Shown piece by piece: positions 43,247-52,069 of a stretch of DNA of 64,000 nt. Below the pieces are notes generated by a model. The model had not been told where the DNA came from. It was given only the letters and a program-made list of their open reading frames with translations, and ran no database searches. Source of the DNA: Lachnoclostridium sp. An118 (GTDB taxonomy: Bacteria > Bacillota > Clostridia > Lachnospirales > Lachnospiraceae); assembly GCF_002160985.1 (NCBI RefSeq), contig NZ_NFLQ01000006.1:1-64000 (forward strand). The letters are read 5' to 3'. Position 1 is the first letter of the stretch. The number at the start of each line of letters is the position of its first letter. The position numbers were made by a program, and so were the translations under genes.

Positions 43247-44125
43247 ATGAAGATCAAAAATCAAAATACCCTTCCAAGTAAATATGTGCTCCTGATACTG
43301 GTGGTCGTGTGCGGCATCCTCCTGGGTGCGGAGCGCTTCATGGACGGGGGCGGCCCCTTGAGCTGGATCGCGAACTACACTATCGTACCCATGCAGCGGG
43401 GCATCAGCTATGTGGGGACGTGGATGAGCGACCTGACAGATAATTTCGCAACCCTCAGCGACCTGAGAAAGGAGAACGAGCAGCTCCAGGAGCGAGTGGA
43501 CCAGCTCACCATAGACAATACAAGGCTGAGCCAGGAGCAGTACGAGCTGGAACGGCTCCAGGAGCTCTACAAGCTGGACCAGAATTACGGCGACTACGAG
43601 AAGGTGGGCGCCCATGTGATTGCGAACAACGGGACCAACTGGTTCAGTTCCTTCACCATAGATAAAGGCAGTGAGGACGGGATACGCAAGGATATGAACG
43701 TCCTGGCCGGGAGCGGCCTGGCCGGTATCGTGACGGAGGTGGGGCCCAACTATGCCCAGGTCCGCGCGGTCATAGACGATGAGAGCAATATCAGCGGCAT
43801 GGTGCTGTCCACCTCGGACCTGTGTGTTGTGAGGGGAGACCTTACATTGATGGAGGACGGGCGGATCCGTTTTGAAAATCTGCCAAACAACGACAATGAG
43901 ATACAGGTGGGAGAGCAGGTGGTGACTTCCCATATCAGCTCCACCTATCTCCAGGGACTGTTTATCGGATATATATCGGAGATCAATGTGGACTCAAACA
44001 ATCTGACCCGCTCGGGCTATATCACCCCTGCCGTGGATTTCAGCAATCTGCAGGAGGTGCTTGTCATCACCACCACAAAGGCGGAGCTGACGGAGGCGGA
44101 CGGGTCGGAGGACGGAGGAGAGTAG
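43247..44125 (+). CDS. mreC: Rod shape-determining protein MreC
   Basis: A 292-residue bitopic protein. One helix near residues 11-28, a coiled-coil at 65-105 (LRKENEQLQERVDQL) and the beta-barrel pair with VIANNGTNWFSSFTIDKGSE and AGSGLAGIVTEVGPN. It links MreB to the synthases. The ATG is 2 bp after the mreB stop. Confidence 0.92.
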   Translation: MKIKNQNTLPSKYVLLILVVVCGILLGAERFMDGGGPLSWIANYTIVPMQRGISYVGTWMSDLTDNFATLSDLRKENEQLQERVDQLTIDNTRLSQEQYELERLQELYKLDQNYGDYEKVGAHVIANNGTNWFSSFTIDKGSEDGIRKDMNVLAGSGLAGIVTEVGPNYAQVRAVIDDESNISGMVLSTSDLCVVRGDLTLMEDGRIRFENLPNNDNEIQVGEQVVTSHISSTYLQGLFIGYISEINVDSNNLTRSGYITPAVDFSNLQEVLVITTTKAELTEADGSEDGGE

Positions 44126-44128
44126 CCT

Positions 44129-44647
44129 ATGAAGAGAAAGATCATCACGGCCTGCTTTATCATCGTGTGTTTCCTCCTGCAGTCCACCGTTTTTTCCAAG
44201 CTTCAGTTTGCCTCCGTGAGGCCCAACCTGATGATCGTCCTGACCTCGGCCTTCGGGTTTATGAGGGGGAGGAAGACAGGGATGGCGGTAGGGTTTTCCT
44301 GCGGCCTTCTGATGGATGTATGCTGGGGCAGCGTGCTGGGATTCTACACACTGATATTAACCGTGATCGGGTATCTCAACGGCAGCTTTAAGAGACTCTT
44401 TTTCGATGAGGATATCAAGCTCCCGCTTGGACTGATCGCCGGGAGCGAGCTGGCCTACGGCCTGACCGTCTATGTCTGCCTGTTTATGATGCGGGGGGAT
44501 TTCCATTTCGGATATTACCTGACACATGTGATCATGCCGGAGCTGGTCTACACCATCCTGGTGACGATCGTCCTGTATCAGGTCATACTACACGTGAACC
44601 GTAAACTAGAGGCCGAAGAACAAAGGAGTGCAAGCAGGTTTGTTTAG
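44129..44647 (+). CDS. mreD: Rod shape-determining protein MreD
   Basis: A 172-residue membrane protein with five or six helices. The family text FGFMRGRKTGMAVGFSCGLL then VIGYLNGSF is present. It forms the elongasome core with MreC. Its stop overlaps the start region of the PBP2 gene. Confidence 0.9.
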   Translation: MKRKIITACFIIVCFLLQSTVFSKLQFASVRPNLMIVLTSAFGFMRGRKTGMAVGFSCGLLMDVCWGSVLGFYTLILTVIGYLNGSFKRLFFDEDIKLPLGLIAGSELAYGLTVYVCLFMMRGDFHFGYYLTHVIMPELVYTILVTIVLYQVILHVNRKLEAEEQRSASRFV

Positions 44648-47525
44648 TATTTGGGAACGCATAAAATCAGGAATTTACGAACTGTTCCAGAGACGGGCAG
44701 TTGTGTCCATCATCATCTTCTGTGTCATGTTTTCCATTCTGGTGGGACGGCTTTTCCAGCTCCAGATTGTGAATGGACAGTCCTATCTTGAGGATTATAC
44801 TATCCAGATACAGAAGACCAGGACCATACAGGGGACCAGGGGAAACATCTACGACAGAAACGGGAATCTCCTGGCCTACAATGAGCTGGCCTACTCGGTC
44901 ACCATAGAGGACAACGGCGTGTACAACACCACGGCCGAGAAGAACGAGGCTCTCAACGAGGAGATCACCAGGATCATAGAGATTGTGGAGGGAAACGGGG
45001 ACTCGGTCATCAGCGATTTCAGTATCGTGCTGGACGCAAACAATGAGTATCAGTTCTCCATGACCGATGAGACACAGCGGCTCCGGTTTGTGGCGGATGT
45101 ATTCGGTGAGAGCTATATCGACAGTCTGGACGACGAGCAGAGGAACATGTCTGCCGCCGAGATCATCGATTATCTCTGCACCGATGAGACCTATGGCTAC
45201 GGCATCGACCAGGATGCGCTGGACAGGTCCCAGGTCCTCAAGATGGTGAATATCCGCTACGCCATCGGCCTCAACAGCTTCCAGAAATATATCCCCACTA
45301 CCGTGGCGGAGGATGTGAGCGACGAGACGGTGGCGGAGATCATGGAGCACCTGAACGAGCTCCAGGGCGTGGATATCGCGGAGGAGTCACTGCGGCGGTA
45401 TACAGACAGCAAATACTTTGCCAATCTGATCGGATACACGGGCCAGATATCCCAGGAGGAGTACAATGCCCTCGGCGAGGAGGAAAAGGAGCAGTACGAC
45501 CTGACAGACACGGTGGGTAAATCCGGTCTGGAGCAGGTGCTGGACAGCACGCTCCAGGGGGACAAGGGTGAAGTGAAGCTCTACGTGAACAGCGTGGGCC
45601 GGGTCATCGACACGGTCGGGGAGACGGAGCCAAAGGCGGGGAATGACGTGTACCTGACCATTGACGCGAACCTCCAGAAGGCGGCCTACGACATCCTGGA
45701 GCAGGAGCTGGCAGGCATCCTCCTGTCCCGGATGCAGGACATCCTTGATTACGACAGGACCCAGTCGGAGGACGCGGCGGATGTCATCGTGGCAAGCGGC
45801 GACGCCTACAATGCTTTTATAGACAATGATATCGTGGATATGAGCCACTTTTCAGCGGAGGGAGCCGGGGCTGCCGAGCAGTCCGTGTACGGGAAATTCG
45901 CTCCCTACAAGGAGCAGGTGCTCTCCCAGCTTACTTCCATCATGCAGGATGGGAACGCCTCCGCCTACAGGGATATGTCCAGGGAGTGGCAGGCCTACCT
46001 GTCCCATGTGGTGAACGAGGTGCTGACCGGGGAGAATGGTGTCATCATGAGCGATGCCATTGACACGGATGACGAGACCTATCAGCAGTGGAGGAATGAG
46101 GAGACCATCAACATTTACACCTACCTCAATTACGCCATCTCCCAGAACTGGGTGGATGCCTCCAAGCTGCAGGCCTATCTCTCCTCGGAGGGGAACTACT
46201 CGGACTCCTCGGAGGTGTACAGCGCCATGATATCCTATGTGACGGACAGGCTCAGCAGCAGTACGGATTTTGACAAGCTCATATACCAGTATATGATAAA
46301 AGCCGGGACTGTGACAGGGCGGGAGCTGTGCATGATCCTGTACGAGCAGGGCGTGCTCCCCATGGACGAGACCCAGTACAACAATCTGGCGTCAGGTGCC
46401 ACCGGGGCTTACGATTTCCTGCGCAGCAAGATACAGTCCCTGGAGATCACGCCGGGACAGCTGGGCCTGGAGCCCTGCAGAGGCTCTGTGGTCATCACGG
46501 ACACGGACAGCGGGGATGTGCTGGCCTGCGTCTCCTACCCGGGATACGACAACAACCGGCTGGCCAACACCATGGACAGCGAATACTATAATGAGCTGAA
46601 CACCAGTACCTCTCAGCCCTTCTACAACAGCGCGACACAGGAGACGACGGCTCCCGGTTCCACCTACAAGCCACTTGTGGCGGTGGCGGGCCTGACAGAG
46701 GGGGCCATCGACACGAGTACGACCGTGTACTGTGACGGTAATTTTGATGTGATCAGCCCGGAGGTACACTGCTGGGTATACCCGGCAGGGCATGGCACGA
46801 TGAATGTGGTCAGCGGCATCACCAACTCCTGTAACGAGTTCTTCAATAATATCGGGTACCAGCTTGGCATGCAGACTGACGGGACCTACTCCAGCGAGTA
46901 CGGTCTGGAGAGGCTTGCGAAGTACGCGGAGCTGTTTGGCCTTAACGAGACCAGCGGCCTGGAGATACCGGAGATGGACCCGAAGGTTTCCGACGAGGAC
47001 TCCGTCCGCTCCGCTATGGGACAGGGTACCAACAACTACACCACCAGCCAGCTGGCCCGCTACATCACGGCCGTGGCCAACAAGGGCACGCTCTATGAGC
47101 TGACCCTCCTGGACCGGGTGGAGAATGTGGACGGCGAGGTGGTGGAAGAGTTCCAGAACGGGGAGGCAAGGACCATCGAGGGCGTATCCTCCTCTACCTG
47201 GGATGCAGTCCACGCCGGCATGGAGGGCGTGGTCCAGAACAGCTCTGTGTTCACAGCCATCAATGCAAGCTCGATGAGCGTGTCCGGAAAGACCGGTACC
47301 GCCCAGCAGAGCACGACCCATGCGGACCATGGACTGTTTGTGGGCTTTGCCCCCAGCGATAACCCGGAGATAGCCATGGCCATCCGTATCGCCAACGGCT
47401 ACAGCTCCACCTACGCTTCGGAGGTGGGCAGCAATATATTCCAGTACTACTATCAGATAACAGACTCCGCGCAGCTCATCACAGGTCAGGCTGCCGAGAT
47501 CACAGTCAATACTTCAGGAGACTAA
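44640..47525 (+). CDS. mrdA: Penicillin-binding protein 2, elongasome transpeptidase
   Basis: A class B PBP of 961 residues, far longer than the 630-720 of E. coli or Bacillus PBP2. One membrane helix (residues 22-42) is followed by the dimerisation domain (RGNIYDRNGNLLAYNELAYS) and a long extra section (about 350-600, rich in Asp/Ser/Tyr). The catalytic serine is in APGSTYKPL (Ser 674), SxN in ITNSCNEF, and KTG in SGKTGTAQQS. I place the start at TTG 44640, where AAAGGAG is 11 bp ahead; GTG 44628 would sit on the ribosome site. It pairs with RodA, encoded 4 genes later. Confidence 0.9.
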   Translation: MFSIWERIKSGIYELFQRRAVVSIIIFCVMFSILVGRLFQLQIVNGQSYLEDYTIQIQKTRTIQGTRGNIYDRNGNLLAYNELAYSVTIEDNGVYNTTAEKNEALNEEITRIIEIVEGNGDSVISDFSIVLDANNEYQFSMTDETQRLRFVADVFGESYIDSLDDEQRNMSAAEIIDYLCTDETYGYGIDQDALDRSQVLKMVNIRYAIGLNSFQKYIPTTVAEDVSDETVAEIMEHLNELQGVDIAEESLRRYTDSKYFANLIGYTGQISQEEYNALGEEEKEQYDLTDTVGKSGLEQVLDSTLQGDKGEVKLYVNSVGRVIDTVGETEPKAGNDVYLTIDANLQKAAYDILEQELAGILLSRMQDILDYDRTQSEDAADVIVASGDAYNAFIDNDIVDMSHFSAEGAGAAEQSVYGKFAPYKEQVLSQLTSIMQDGNASAYRDMSREWQAYLSHVVNEVLTGENGVIMSDAIDTDDETYQQWRNEETINIYTYLNYAISQNWVDASKLQAYLSSEGNYSDSSEVYSAMISYVTDRLSSSTDFDKLIYQYMIKAGTVTGRELCMILYEQGVLPMDETQYNNLASGATGAYDFLRSKIQSLEITPGQLGLEPCRGSVVITDTDSGDVLACVSYPGYDNNRLANTMDSEYYNELNTSTSQPFYNSATQETTAPGSTYKPLVAVAGLTEGAIDTSTTVYCDGNFDVISPEVHCWVYPAGHGTMNVVSGITNSCNEFFNNIGYQLGMQTDGTYSSEYGLERLAKYAELFGLNETSGLEIPEMDPKVSDEDSVRSAMGQGTNNYTTSQLARYITAVANKGTLYELTLLDRVENVDGEVVEEFQNGEARTIEGVSSSTWDAVHAGMEGVVQNSSVFTAINASSMSVSGKTGTAQQSTTHADHGLFVGFAPSDNPEIAMAIRIANGYSSTYASEVGSNIFQYYYQITDSAQLITGQAAEITVNTSGD

Positions 47526-47555
47526 ACAAACAGGGCTGGGAGATGATAGCATATT

Positions 47556-48143
47556 TTGAAAGACCATGTCATGATCAAGGGCAGCAAATACGGTCTGGCG
47601 GTCTATCTGGACGATAGAGTGCCCTTTGAGGAGCTGCTGGAGGAGACCGGGAACAAATTCCGGGCGGCCGCCCGCTTCTTTGCGGGAGGCGAGATGGCGG
47701 TCAGCCTTGAGAACCGTATTCTGACAAAGGAGCAGGAGCGCAGGATGGTCGAGGTGATTTCCGGCTCCGCAGGGATACAGATCCTGTGTATACTGGATCA
47801 CGATGAGAAGAACGAAAAAATATACAGAAGCGCCGTAGAACAGACGCAGGCCGAAATGCCCGGGCAGGACGGCCGTTTCTACAGGGGGACACTGAAGAGG
47901 AATCAGGTGCTGGAGTCAGAGACCAGCATCGTGATCGTGGGAGATGTGGAGGAGGGGGCCACCGTTGTTTCCAAGGGGAGCATCGTGGTGGTCGGCGGCC
48001 TGTATGGCAGCGCCCAGGCCGGCGCTGCCGGCAGGACAGACGTCTTTGTGGCTGCCCTTTCCATGGAACCGCAAAAGCTCCGCATAGGCGGCAGAAATGT
48101 GAAACCAGTGATAGGAGGAAGTTATTCATGGGCGAAGTTATAG
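47556..48143 (+). CDS. minC: Septum site-determining protein MinC
   Basis: A 195-residue protein. The N-terminal half inhibits FtsZ (MIKGSKYGLAVYLDDRV). The C-terminal right-handed beta-helix reads GTLKRNQVLESETSIVIVGD, then VEEGATVVSKGSIVVVGGLY and AGAAGRTDVFVAALSM, and binds MinD. The start is TTG 47556 with GGGAG about 12 bp ahead, or ATG 47571. The last 16 bp overlap minD. Confidence 0.93.
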   Translation: MKDHVMIKGSKYGLAVYLDDRVPFEELLEETGNKFRAAARFFAGGEMAVSLENRILTKEQERRMVEVISGSAGIQILCILDHDEKNEKIYRSAVEQTQAEMPGQDGRFYRGTLKRNQVLESETSIVIVGDVEEGATVVSKGSIVVVGGLYGSAQAGAAGRTDVFVAALSMEPQKLRIGGRNVKPVIGGSYSWAKL

Positions 48144-48919
48144 TGATCACATCTGGAAAAGGCGGTGTGGGGAAGACGACCACCACCGCAAATATCGGGG
48201 CAGGTCTTTCAATGCTGGATAAGAAGGTCATCATCATCGACACGGATCTGGGGCTGCGGAACCTGGATGTTGTCATGGGACTGGAAAATTTTATCGTGTA
48301 CAACCTTGTGGATGTCATAGAGGGAAAGTGCAGGCTGAAGCAGGCGCTCATCCGGGACAAGCGGTATGAAAATCTGTACCTGCTCCCGTCTGCCCAGACG
48401 AAGGACAAGACGGCTGTGTCACCGGGGCAGATGAAAAAGCTCACCTCGGAGCTGAAGGAGACATACGACTACATCCTTCTGGACTGCCCGGCAGGGATCG
48501 AGCAGGGATTCCAGAATGCCATAGCGGGCGCGGACAGGGCCGTGGTGGTGACCACGCCGGAGGTGTCGGCCATCAGGGATGCGGACCGCATCGTGGGACT
48601 GCTGGAGGCGGAGAAGATAGGGAAGATAGAACTCATCATCAACCGCATCCGTATGGATATGGTGAAGAGAGGAGATATGATGTCCGTGGACGATGTGACA
48701 GAGATCCTCTCTGTGCCGCTGATAGGTGCCATTCCGGACGATGAGCAGGTGGTCATCGGGACCAACCAGGGAGAGCCCGTCATATCCATGGAGTCGAGAG
48801 CGGGGGAGGCCTACCGGAATATATGCAGGCGTATCACAGGGGAGGAGGTCCCCTTTCTCGACCTGGAGGCCGGAAGCGGGCTATGGTCCAGACTGACGCA
48901 TATCTTTCATAAAAATTAA
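48128..48919 (+). CDS. minD: Septum site-determining ATPase MinD
   Basis: A 263-residue ParA-type ATPase. The deviant Walker A is TSGKGGVGKTTTTANIG near residues 8-24, then DTDLGLRNLDVVMGLEN and LLDCPAGIEQGFQNAI. The C-terminal amphipathic helix (LWSRLTHIFHKN) is the membrane target. It recruits MinC and responds to MinE, which is encoded 15 bp later. Confidence 0.96.
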   Translation: MGEVIVITSGKGGVGKTTTTANIGAGLSMLDKKVIIIDTDLGLRNLDVVMGLENFIVYNLVDVIEGKCRLKQALIRDKRYENLYLLPSAQTKDKTAVSPGQMKKLTSELKETYDYILLDCPAGIEQGFQNAIAGADRAVVVTTPEVSAIRDADRIVGLLEAEKIGKIELIINRIRMDMVKRGDMMSVDDVTEILSVPLIGAIPDDEQVVIGTNQGEPVISMESRAGEAYRNICRRITGEEVPFLDLEAGSGLWSRLTHIFHKN

Positions 48920-48934
48920 GGAGGCATCGGGAGT

Positions 48935-49147
48935 ATGGGAAGACGTTCTTCTGTGCGGATCGCAAAGGACAGGCTCAAGGTCCTGGTGGTGTCAGACCGC
49001 ATGAAATGCAAGCCGGAGGCGTGCGAGAGGATCACGCGCGAGCTCTTCCAGGTTCTTTCCAAATATATTGAGATCACACCCGAGGAATTTGACGTCTCCT
49101 ACAGCAGGACGCACGTACATATCAGACTTACAGGAGAAGAGCAGTGA
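48935..49147 (+). CDS. minE: Cell division topological specificity factor MinE, short form
   Basis: A 70-residue MinE. The MinD-contact helix (SVRIAKDRLKVLVVSDRMKC) and the dimer domain (CERITRELFQVLSKYIEITP, then VSYSRTHVHIRLTGE) are clear. The N-terminal hydrophobic membrane-targeting stretch of the usual 85-90-residue MinE (MALLDFFLSRKK type) is absent. An in-frame stop lies 18 bp upstream, so the shortness is real. The final GTGA starts rodA. Confidence 0.9.
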   Translation: MGRRSSVRIAKDRLKVLVVSDRMKCKPEACERITRELFQVLSKYIEITPEEFDVSYSRTHVHIRLTGEEQ

Positions 49148-50292
49148 AATTTTTAAAAATAACAAAACCTTACCGACTGAAAGATTATAAATTTACCCTT
49201 GTCATACTCGTGCTGGCTATTTCCTTCCTGGGAGTCCTCGTCATCGGCAGCGCCAACGAGGCCTACCAGGGCCGCCAGCTCATAGGACTTGCAGGGTCCG
49301 TGGTCCTTATGATCATCGCCTCCCTGATCGATTATGTGTGGATCGCCAATTTTTACTGGATATTCTACATCCTGTCCGTGGGGATGCTGGGCCTGGTGCT
49401 GATACCCGGCGTGGGAGAGGTGGTGAACGGCGCGAGACGGTGGATCAACCTCGGCTTTACCAATTTTCAGCCCTCGGAGCTTGCGAAGATATTCCTCATA
49501 ATCTTTTTTGCCAGGTTCATCATGAAGCACGAGGAGGACTTAAGCAGCAGACGGACCATCCTGAAGGCAGTGATCCTCATCCTCATCCCTCTTGTCCTCA
49601 TCTACGAGGAGCCGAACCTGTCCACCACCATCTGTACGGCGGCCCTCTTCTGCATGCTCATGTATGTGGGCGGCCTGTCCTACAAGTTTATCGGCATGGT
49701 GCTCCTTGTCACCGTGCCTGTGGCCATCATCCTGCTGAGCATAGTGGTGCAGCCGGATCAGCAGATACTGGACGAGTACCAGCAGAGGCGTATCCTGGCA
49801 TGGCTGAATCCGGAGGAGTACTCCAGCGACGAGGCCTACCAGCAGAACAACTCGGTCATCGCCATCGGATCGGGGCAGCTCACGGGAAAGGGACTCAACA
49901 ACAATTCCACTACATCGGTGAAGAACGGAAACTTTATCCTGGAGCCCCAGACGGACTTTATCTTCGCCATCGTGGGGGAGGAATTAGGCTTTGTGGGATG
50001 CTGTATTTTTATTGCATTGCTCCTGCTTATAGTGATACAATGTATACTGATAGGGATACGGGCGCAGGATACAACGGGGAAGATCATATGCTGCGGGGTC
50101 GGCTCCCTCATAGGGATACAGACCTTCATCAATATAGGGGTTGCCACCCAGATCATCCCAAACACAGGCATACCGCTGCCTTTTGTCAGCTACGGCCTTA
50201 CGTCTCTCGGGAGCATGTACCTTGGCATAGGACTGGTGCTCAACGTGGGACTGCAGCCGAAGAAATATCAGGATAAACTAACTACACTTTAA
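49144..50292 (+). CDS. rodA: Peptidoglycan glycosyltransferase RodA (SEDS family)
   Basis: A 382-residue membrane protein with ten helices. SEDS signatures are RRWINLGFTNFQPSELAKI near residue 100 and the late IPNTGIPLPFVSYGLTSLGS with the conserved Pro-Phe-x-Ser-Tyr-Gly. The start is GTG 49144, overlapping the minE stop. RodA polymerises glycan strands with the long PBP2 encoded upstream. Confidence 0.94.
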   Translation: MKFLKITKPYRLKDYKFTLVILVLAISFLGVLVIGSANEAYQGRQLIGLAGSVVLMIIASLIDYVWIANFYWIFYILSVGMLGLVLIPGVGEVVNGARRWINLGFTNFQPSELAKIFLIIFFARFIMKHEEDLSSRRTILKAVILILIPLVLIYEEPNLSTTICTAALFCMLMYVGGLSYKFIGMVLLVTVPVAIILLSIVVQPDQQILDEYQQRRILAWLNPEEYSSDEAYQQNNSVIAIGSGQLTGKGLNNNSTTSVKNGNFILEPQTDFIFAIVGEELGFVGCCIFIALLLLIVIQCILIGIRAQDTTGKIICCGVGSLIGIQTFINIGVATQIIPNTGIPLPFVSYGLTSLGSMYLGIGLVLNVGLQPKKYQDKLTTL

Positions 50293-50309
50293 TGAGGAGG
50301 ATGCATTGT

Positions 50310-50705
50310 ATGAATATCGGTCTGATCGCACACGACTCCAAAAAGACGCTGATGCAGAATTTCTGCATCGCCTACCGGGGGATACTGAGCAAGCACAATC
50401 TGTTTGCCACCGGGACCACCGGGCGTCTCATCGAGGAGGTGACCAACCTTTCGGTCCATAAATACCTGGCGGGACCACTGGGCGGGAAACAGCAGCTAGG
50501 AGCGCAGATCGCCCAAAACGACATAGACGCTCTTATCTTTCTTCGGGACCCACAGAGTCCCAAGCCTCACGAGCCCGAGGTGAACGACGTGATACGTTTG
50601 TGCGATATGCACAATATCCCCATGGCGACGAATCTCGCCACGGCTGAGATCATTGTTCTTGCGATTGACAGAGGAGATTTGGATTGGCGTGAAATGTACA
50701 GGTAA
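50310..50705 (+). CDS. mgsA: Methylglyoxal synthase
   Basis: A 131-residue enzyme that turns dihydroxyacetone phosphate into methylglyoxal and phosphate. It shows IGLIAHDSKKTLMQNFC, TGTTGRLIEE, SVHKYLAGPLGGKQQLGAQI, and DALIFLRDPQSPKPHEPEVN with the catalytic aspartates. GAGGAGG precedes ATG 50310. Its place after rodA is common in Clostridia. The 3' end overlaps the carboxypeptidase gene by 17 bp. Confidence 0.94.
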   Translation: MNIGLIAHDSKKTLMQNFCIAYRGILSKHNLFATGTTGRLIEEVTNLSVHKYLAGPLGGKQQLGAQIAQNDIDALIFLRDPQSPKPHEPEVNDVIRLCDMHNIPMATNLATAEIIVLAIDRGDLDWREMYR

Positions 50706-51684
50706 GAAACTCATACTGGCAGGGAGCCTTTCTGCCTTCCTGCTGGGACTGACAGGCTGCGGGGCGGACGACGCGGTGCTGACCTATGAGAAGGAAAACT
50801 ACAACAAAAGTTTATATGAGGCGGAGCTCTTTGCGGAGGACTTGTGTGTGACAGGCGGGGACGTGTCCCTGGAGGGCTTTGAGGGGGACAGCTCCCTCCA
50901 CGCGGCGGGGCTTTTCAATGTCACGGACGGGGAGGTGGTCTACGGGCAGGACCTCTTTACAAGGCTTTATCCGGCCAGCACCACCAAGATACTGACAGCC
51001 CTGGTCGCTATAAAAAACAGCAGTCTGGATGATGTCGTCACGGTCAGCAGCGCGGGCGCGGCTTCCAGCTTTTCCTGGGACGCTTCCATCGCCGGCCTTC
51101 AGACCGGGGACCAGCTCACCCTGCGGGACCTCCTCTACGGGCTCATGCTCCCCTCCGGCAATGACAGCGCGGTGGCTATCGCGGAGTATGTGGGCGGTAC
51201 AGAGGAAAATTTTATGGAGATGGTCAATGAGGAGGCCCAGAGCCTGATGGCCACCGGGACTCATTTTGTGACGCCGAACGGCCTCCACGACGAGGATCAC
51301 TACACCACGGCTTACGATATGTATCTCATCTTTAACGAAGCTGTCAAGTACGATGAATTTGTGGAGATCATCAGCGCTGACTCCTACACGGCGCAGATCA
51401 CCGGCGCCGACGGAGCAGTCAGGTCTGTCACCTGGGAGCCCACCAGCTTCTACGCGAGAGGGGCGGCTGCTCTACCCACGGGGGCCACAGTCATCGGCGG
51501 TAAGACAGGCTACACAGGGGAGGCCGGGAACTGTCTCGTCCTTCTCGATCAGGCGGCCGACGGAGACTACTACATCTCCATTGTCATGGGAGCGGAGGAC
51601 AAGCCGCTTCTCTACCAGGATATGACAGCCATGATCGACCAGATCCCGTCCCTGGGAAGCGGGGATGACGAATCGGGTGAATAA
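50689..51684 (+). CDS. Serine-type D-Ala-D-Ala carboxypeptidase, lipoprotein form
   Basis: A 331-residue PBP5/DacF-type enzyme. Active-site motifs are PASTTKILTALVA (SxxK), PSGNDSAVAIAEY (SxN) and GGKTGYTGEAGN (KTG). The N-terminus (KLILAGSLSAFLLGLTGC) ends in a lipobox, so it is lipid-anchored to the membrane. The C-terminal amphipathic helix that anchors most family members is missing; the chain stops soon after the catalytic domain. The start is GTG 50689 with AGAGGAG 11 bp ahead, inside mgsA. It trims pentapeptide stems made by the elongasome. Confidence 0.88.
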   Translation: MKCTGKKLILAGSLSAFLLGLTGCGADDAVLTYEKENYNKSLYEAELFAEDLCVTGGDVSLEGFEGDSSLHAAGLFNVTDGEVVYGQDLFTRLYPASTTKILTALVAIKNSSLDDVVTVSSAGAASSFSWDASIAGLQTGDQLTLRDLLYGLMLPSGNDSAVAIAEYVGGTEENFMEMVNEEAQSLMATGTHFVTPNGLHDEDHYTTAYDMYLIFNEAVKYDEFVEIISADSYTAQITGADGAVRSVTWEPTSFYARGAAALPTGATVIGGKTGYTGEAGNCLVLLDQAADGDYYISIVMGAEDKPLLYQDMTAMIDQIPSLGSGDDESGE

Positions 51685-51711
51685 ATAAGAAAGCGCCTGG
51701 CGCTTGATAAG

Positions 51712-51756
51712 GAGGGGCATCCGGTACTGTATACCAGGATACCCCTCTTGTGTATT
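51712..51756. terminator. Terminator closing the morphogenesis operon
   Basis: GAGGGGCATCCGGTA pairs with TACCAGGATACCCCTC (one mismatch and one bulged A), followed by a T-rich run. It also ends the convergent DUF378 gene. Confidence 0.75.
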
Positions 51757-51795
51757 TTATCGGACACCGTGTTTTCATCAGGTGCTGTCCATGGT

Positions 51796-52008
51796 TCAGA
51801 TATCTGCATCGGACGCGTTTCGTATTCTCCCGAAAAAACTGATGGCGTACAGACCGCAGAGTCCTACCAGTGTGTAGATGATCCTCGAAAGCCAGGTCAG
51901 GTTGCCAAAGAGAAAGGCCACAAGGTCAAAGCAGAAAATACCTACCAGAAGCCAGTTGACAGCACCGATGATAACGAGTGCCAGTGAAATATTGTCAAGC
52001 CATTTCAT
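51796..52008 (-). CDS. DUF378 membrane protein (YuzA-like)
   Basis: A 70-residue protein with two helices. MKWLDNISLALVIIGAVNWLL and FLFGNLTWLSRIIYTLVGLC are the DUF378 pattern. The start at 52008 has AAAGGAGG 8 bp upstream on the minus strand. It is convergent with the carboxypeptidase and divergent from the radical SAM gene. Function unknown. Confidence 0.88.
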   Translation of the reverse strand: MKWLDNISLALVIIGAVNWLLVGIFCFDLVAFLFGNLTWLSRIIYTLVGLCGLYAISFFGRIRNASDADI

Positions 52009-52069
52009 GAAAGTCCCTCCTTTATTCATCAGATGATGCTAGTATACCCTGAAAGGTTTTTTGCAATTC

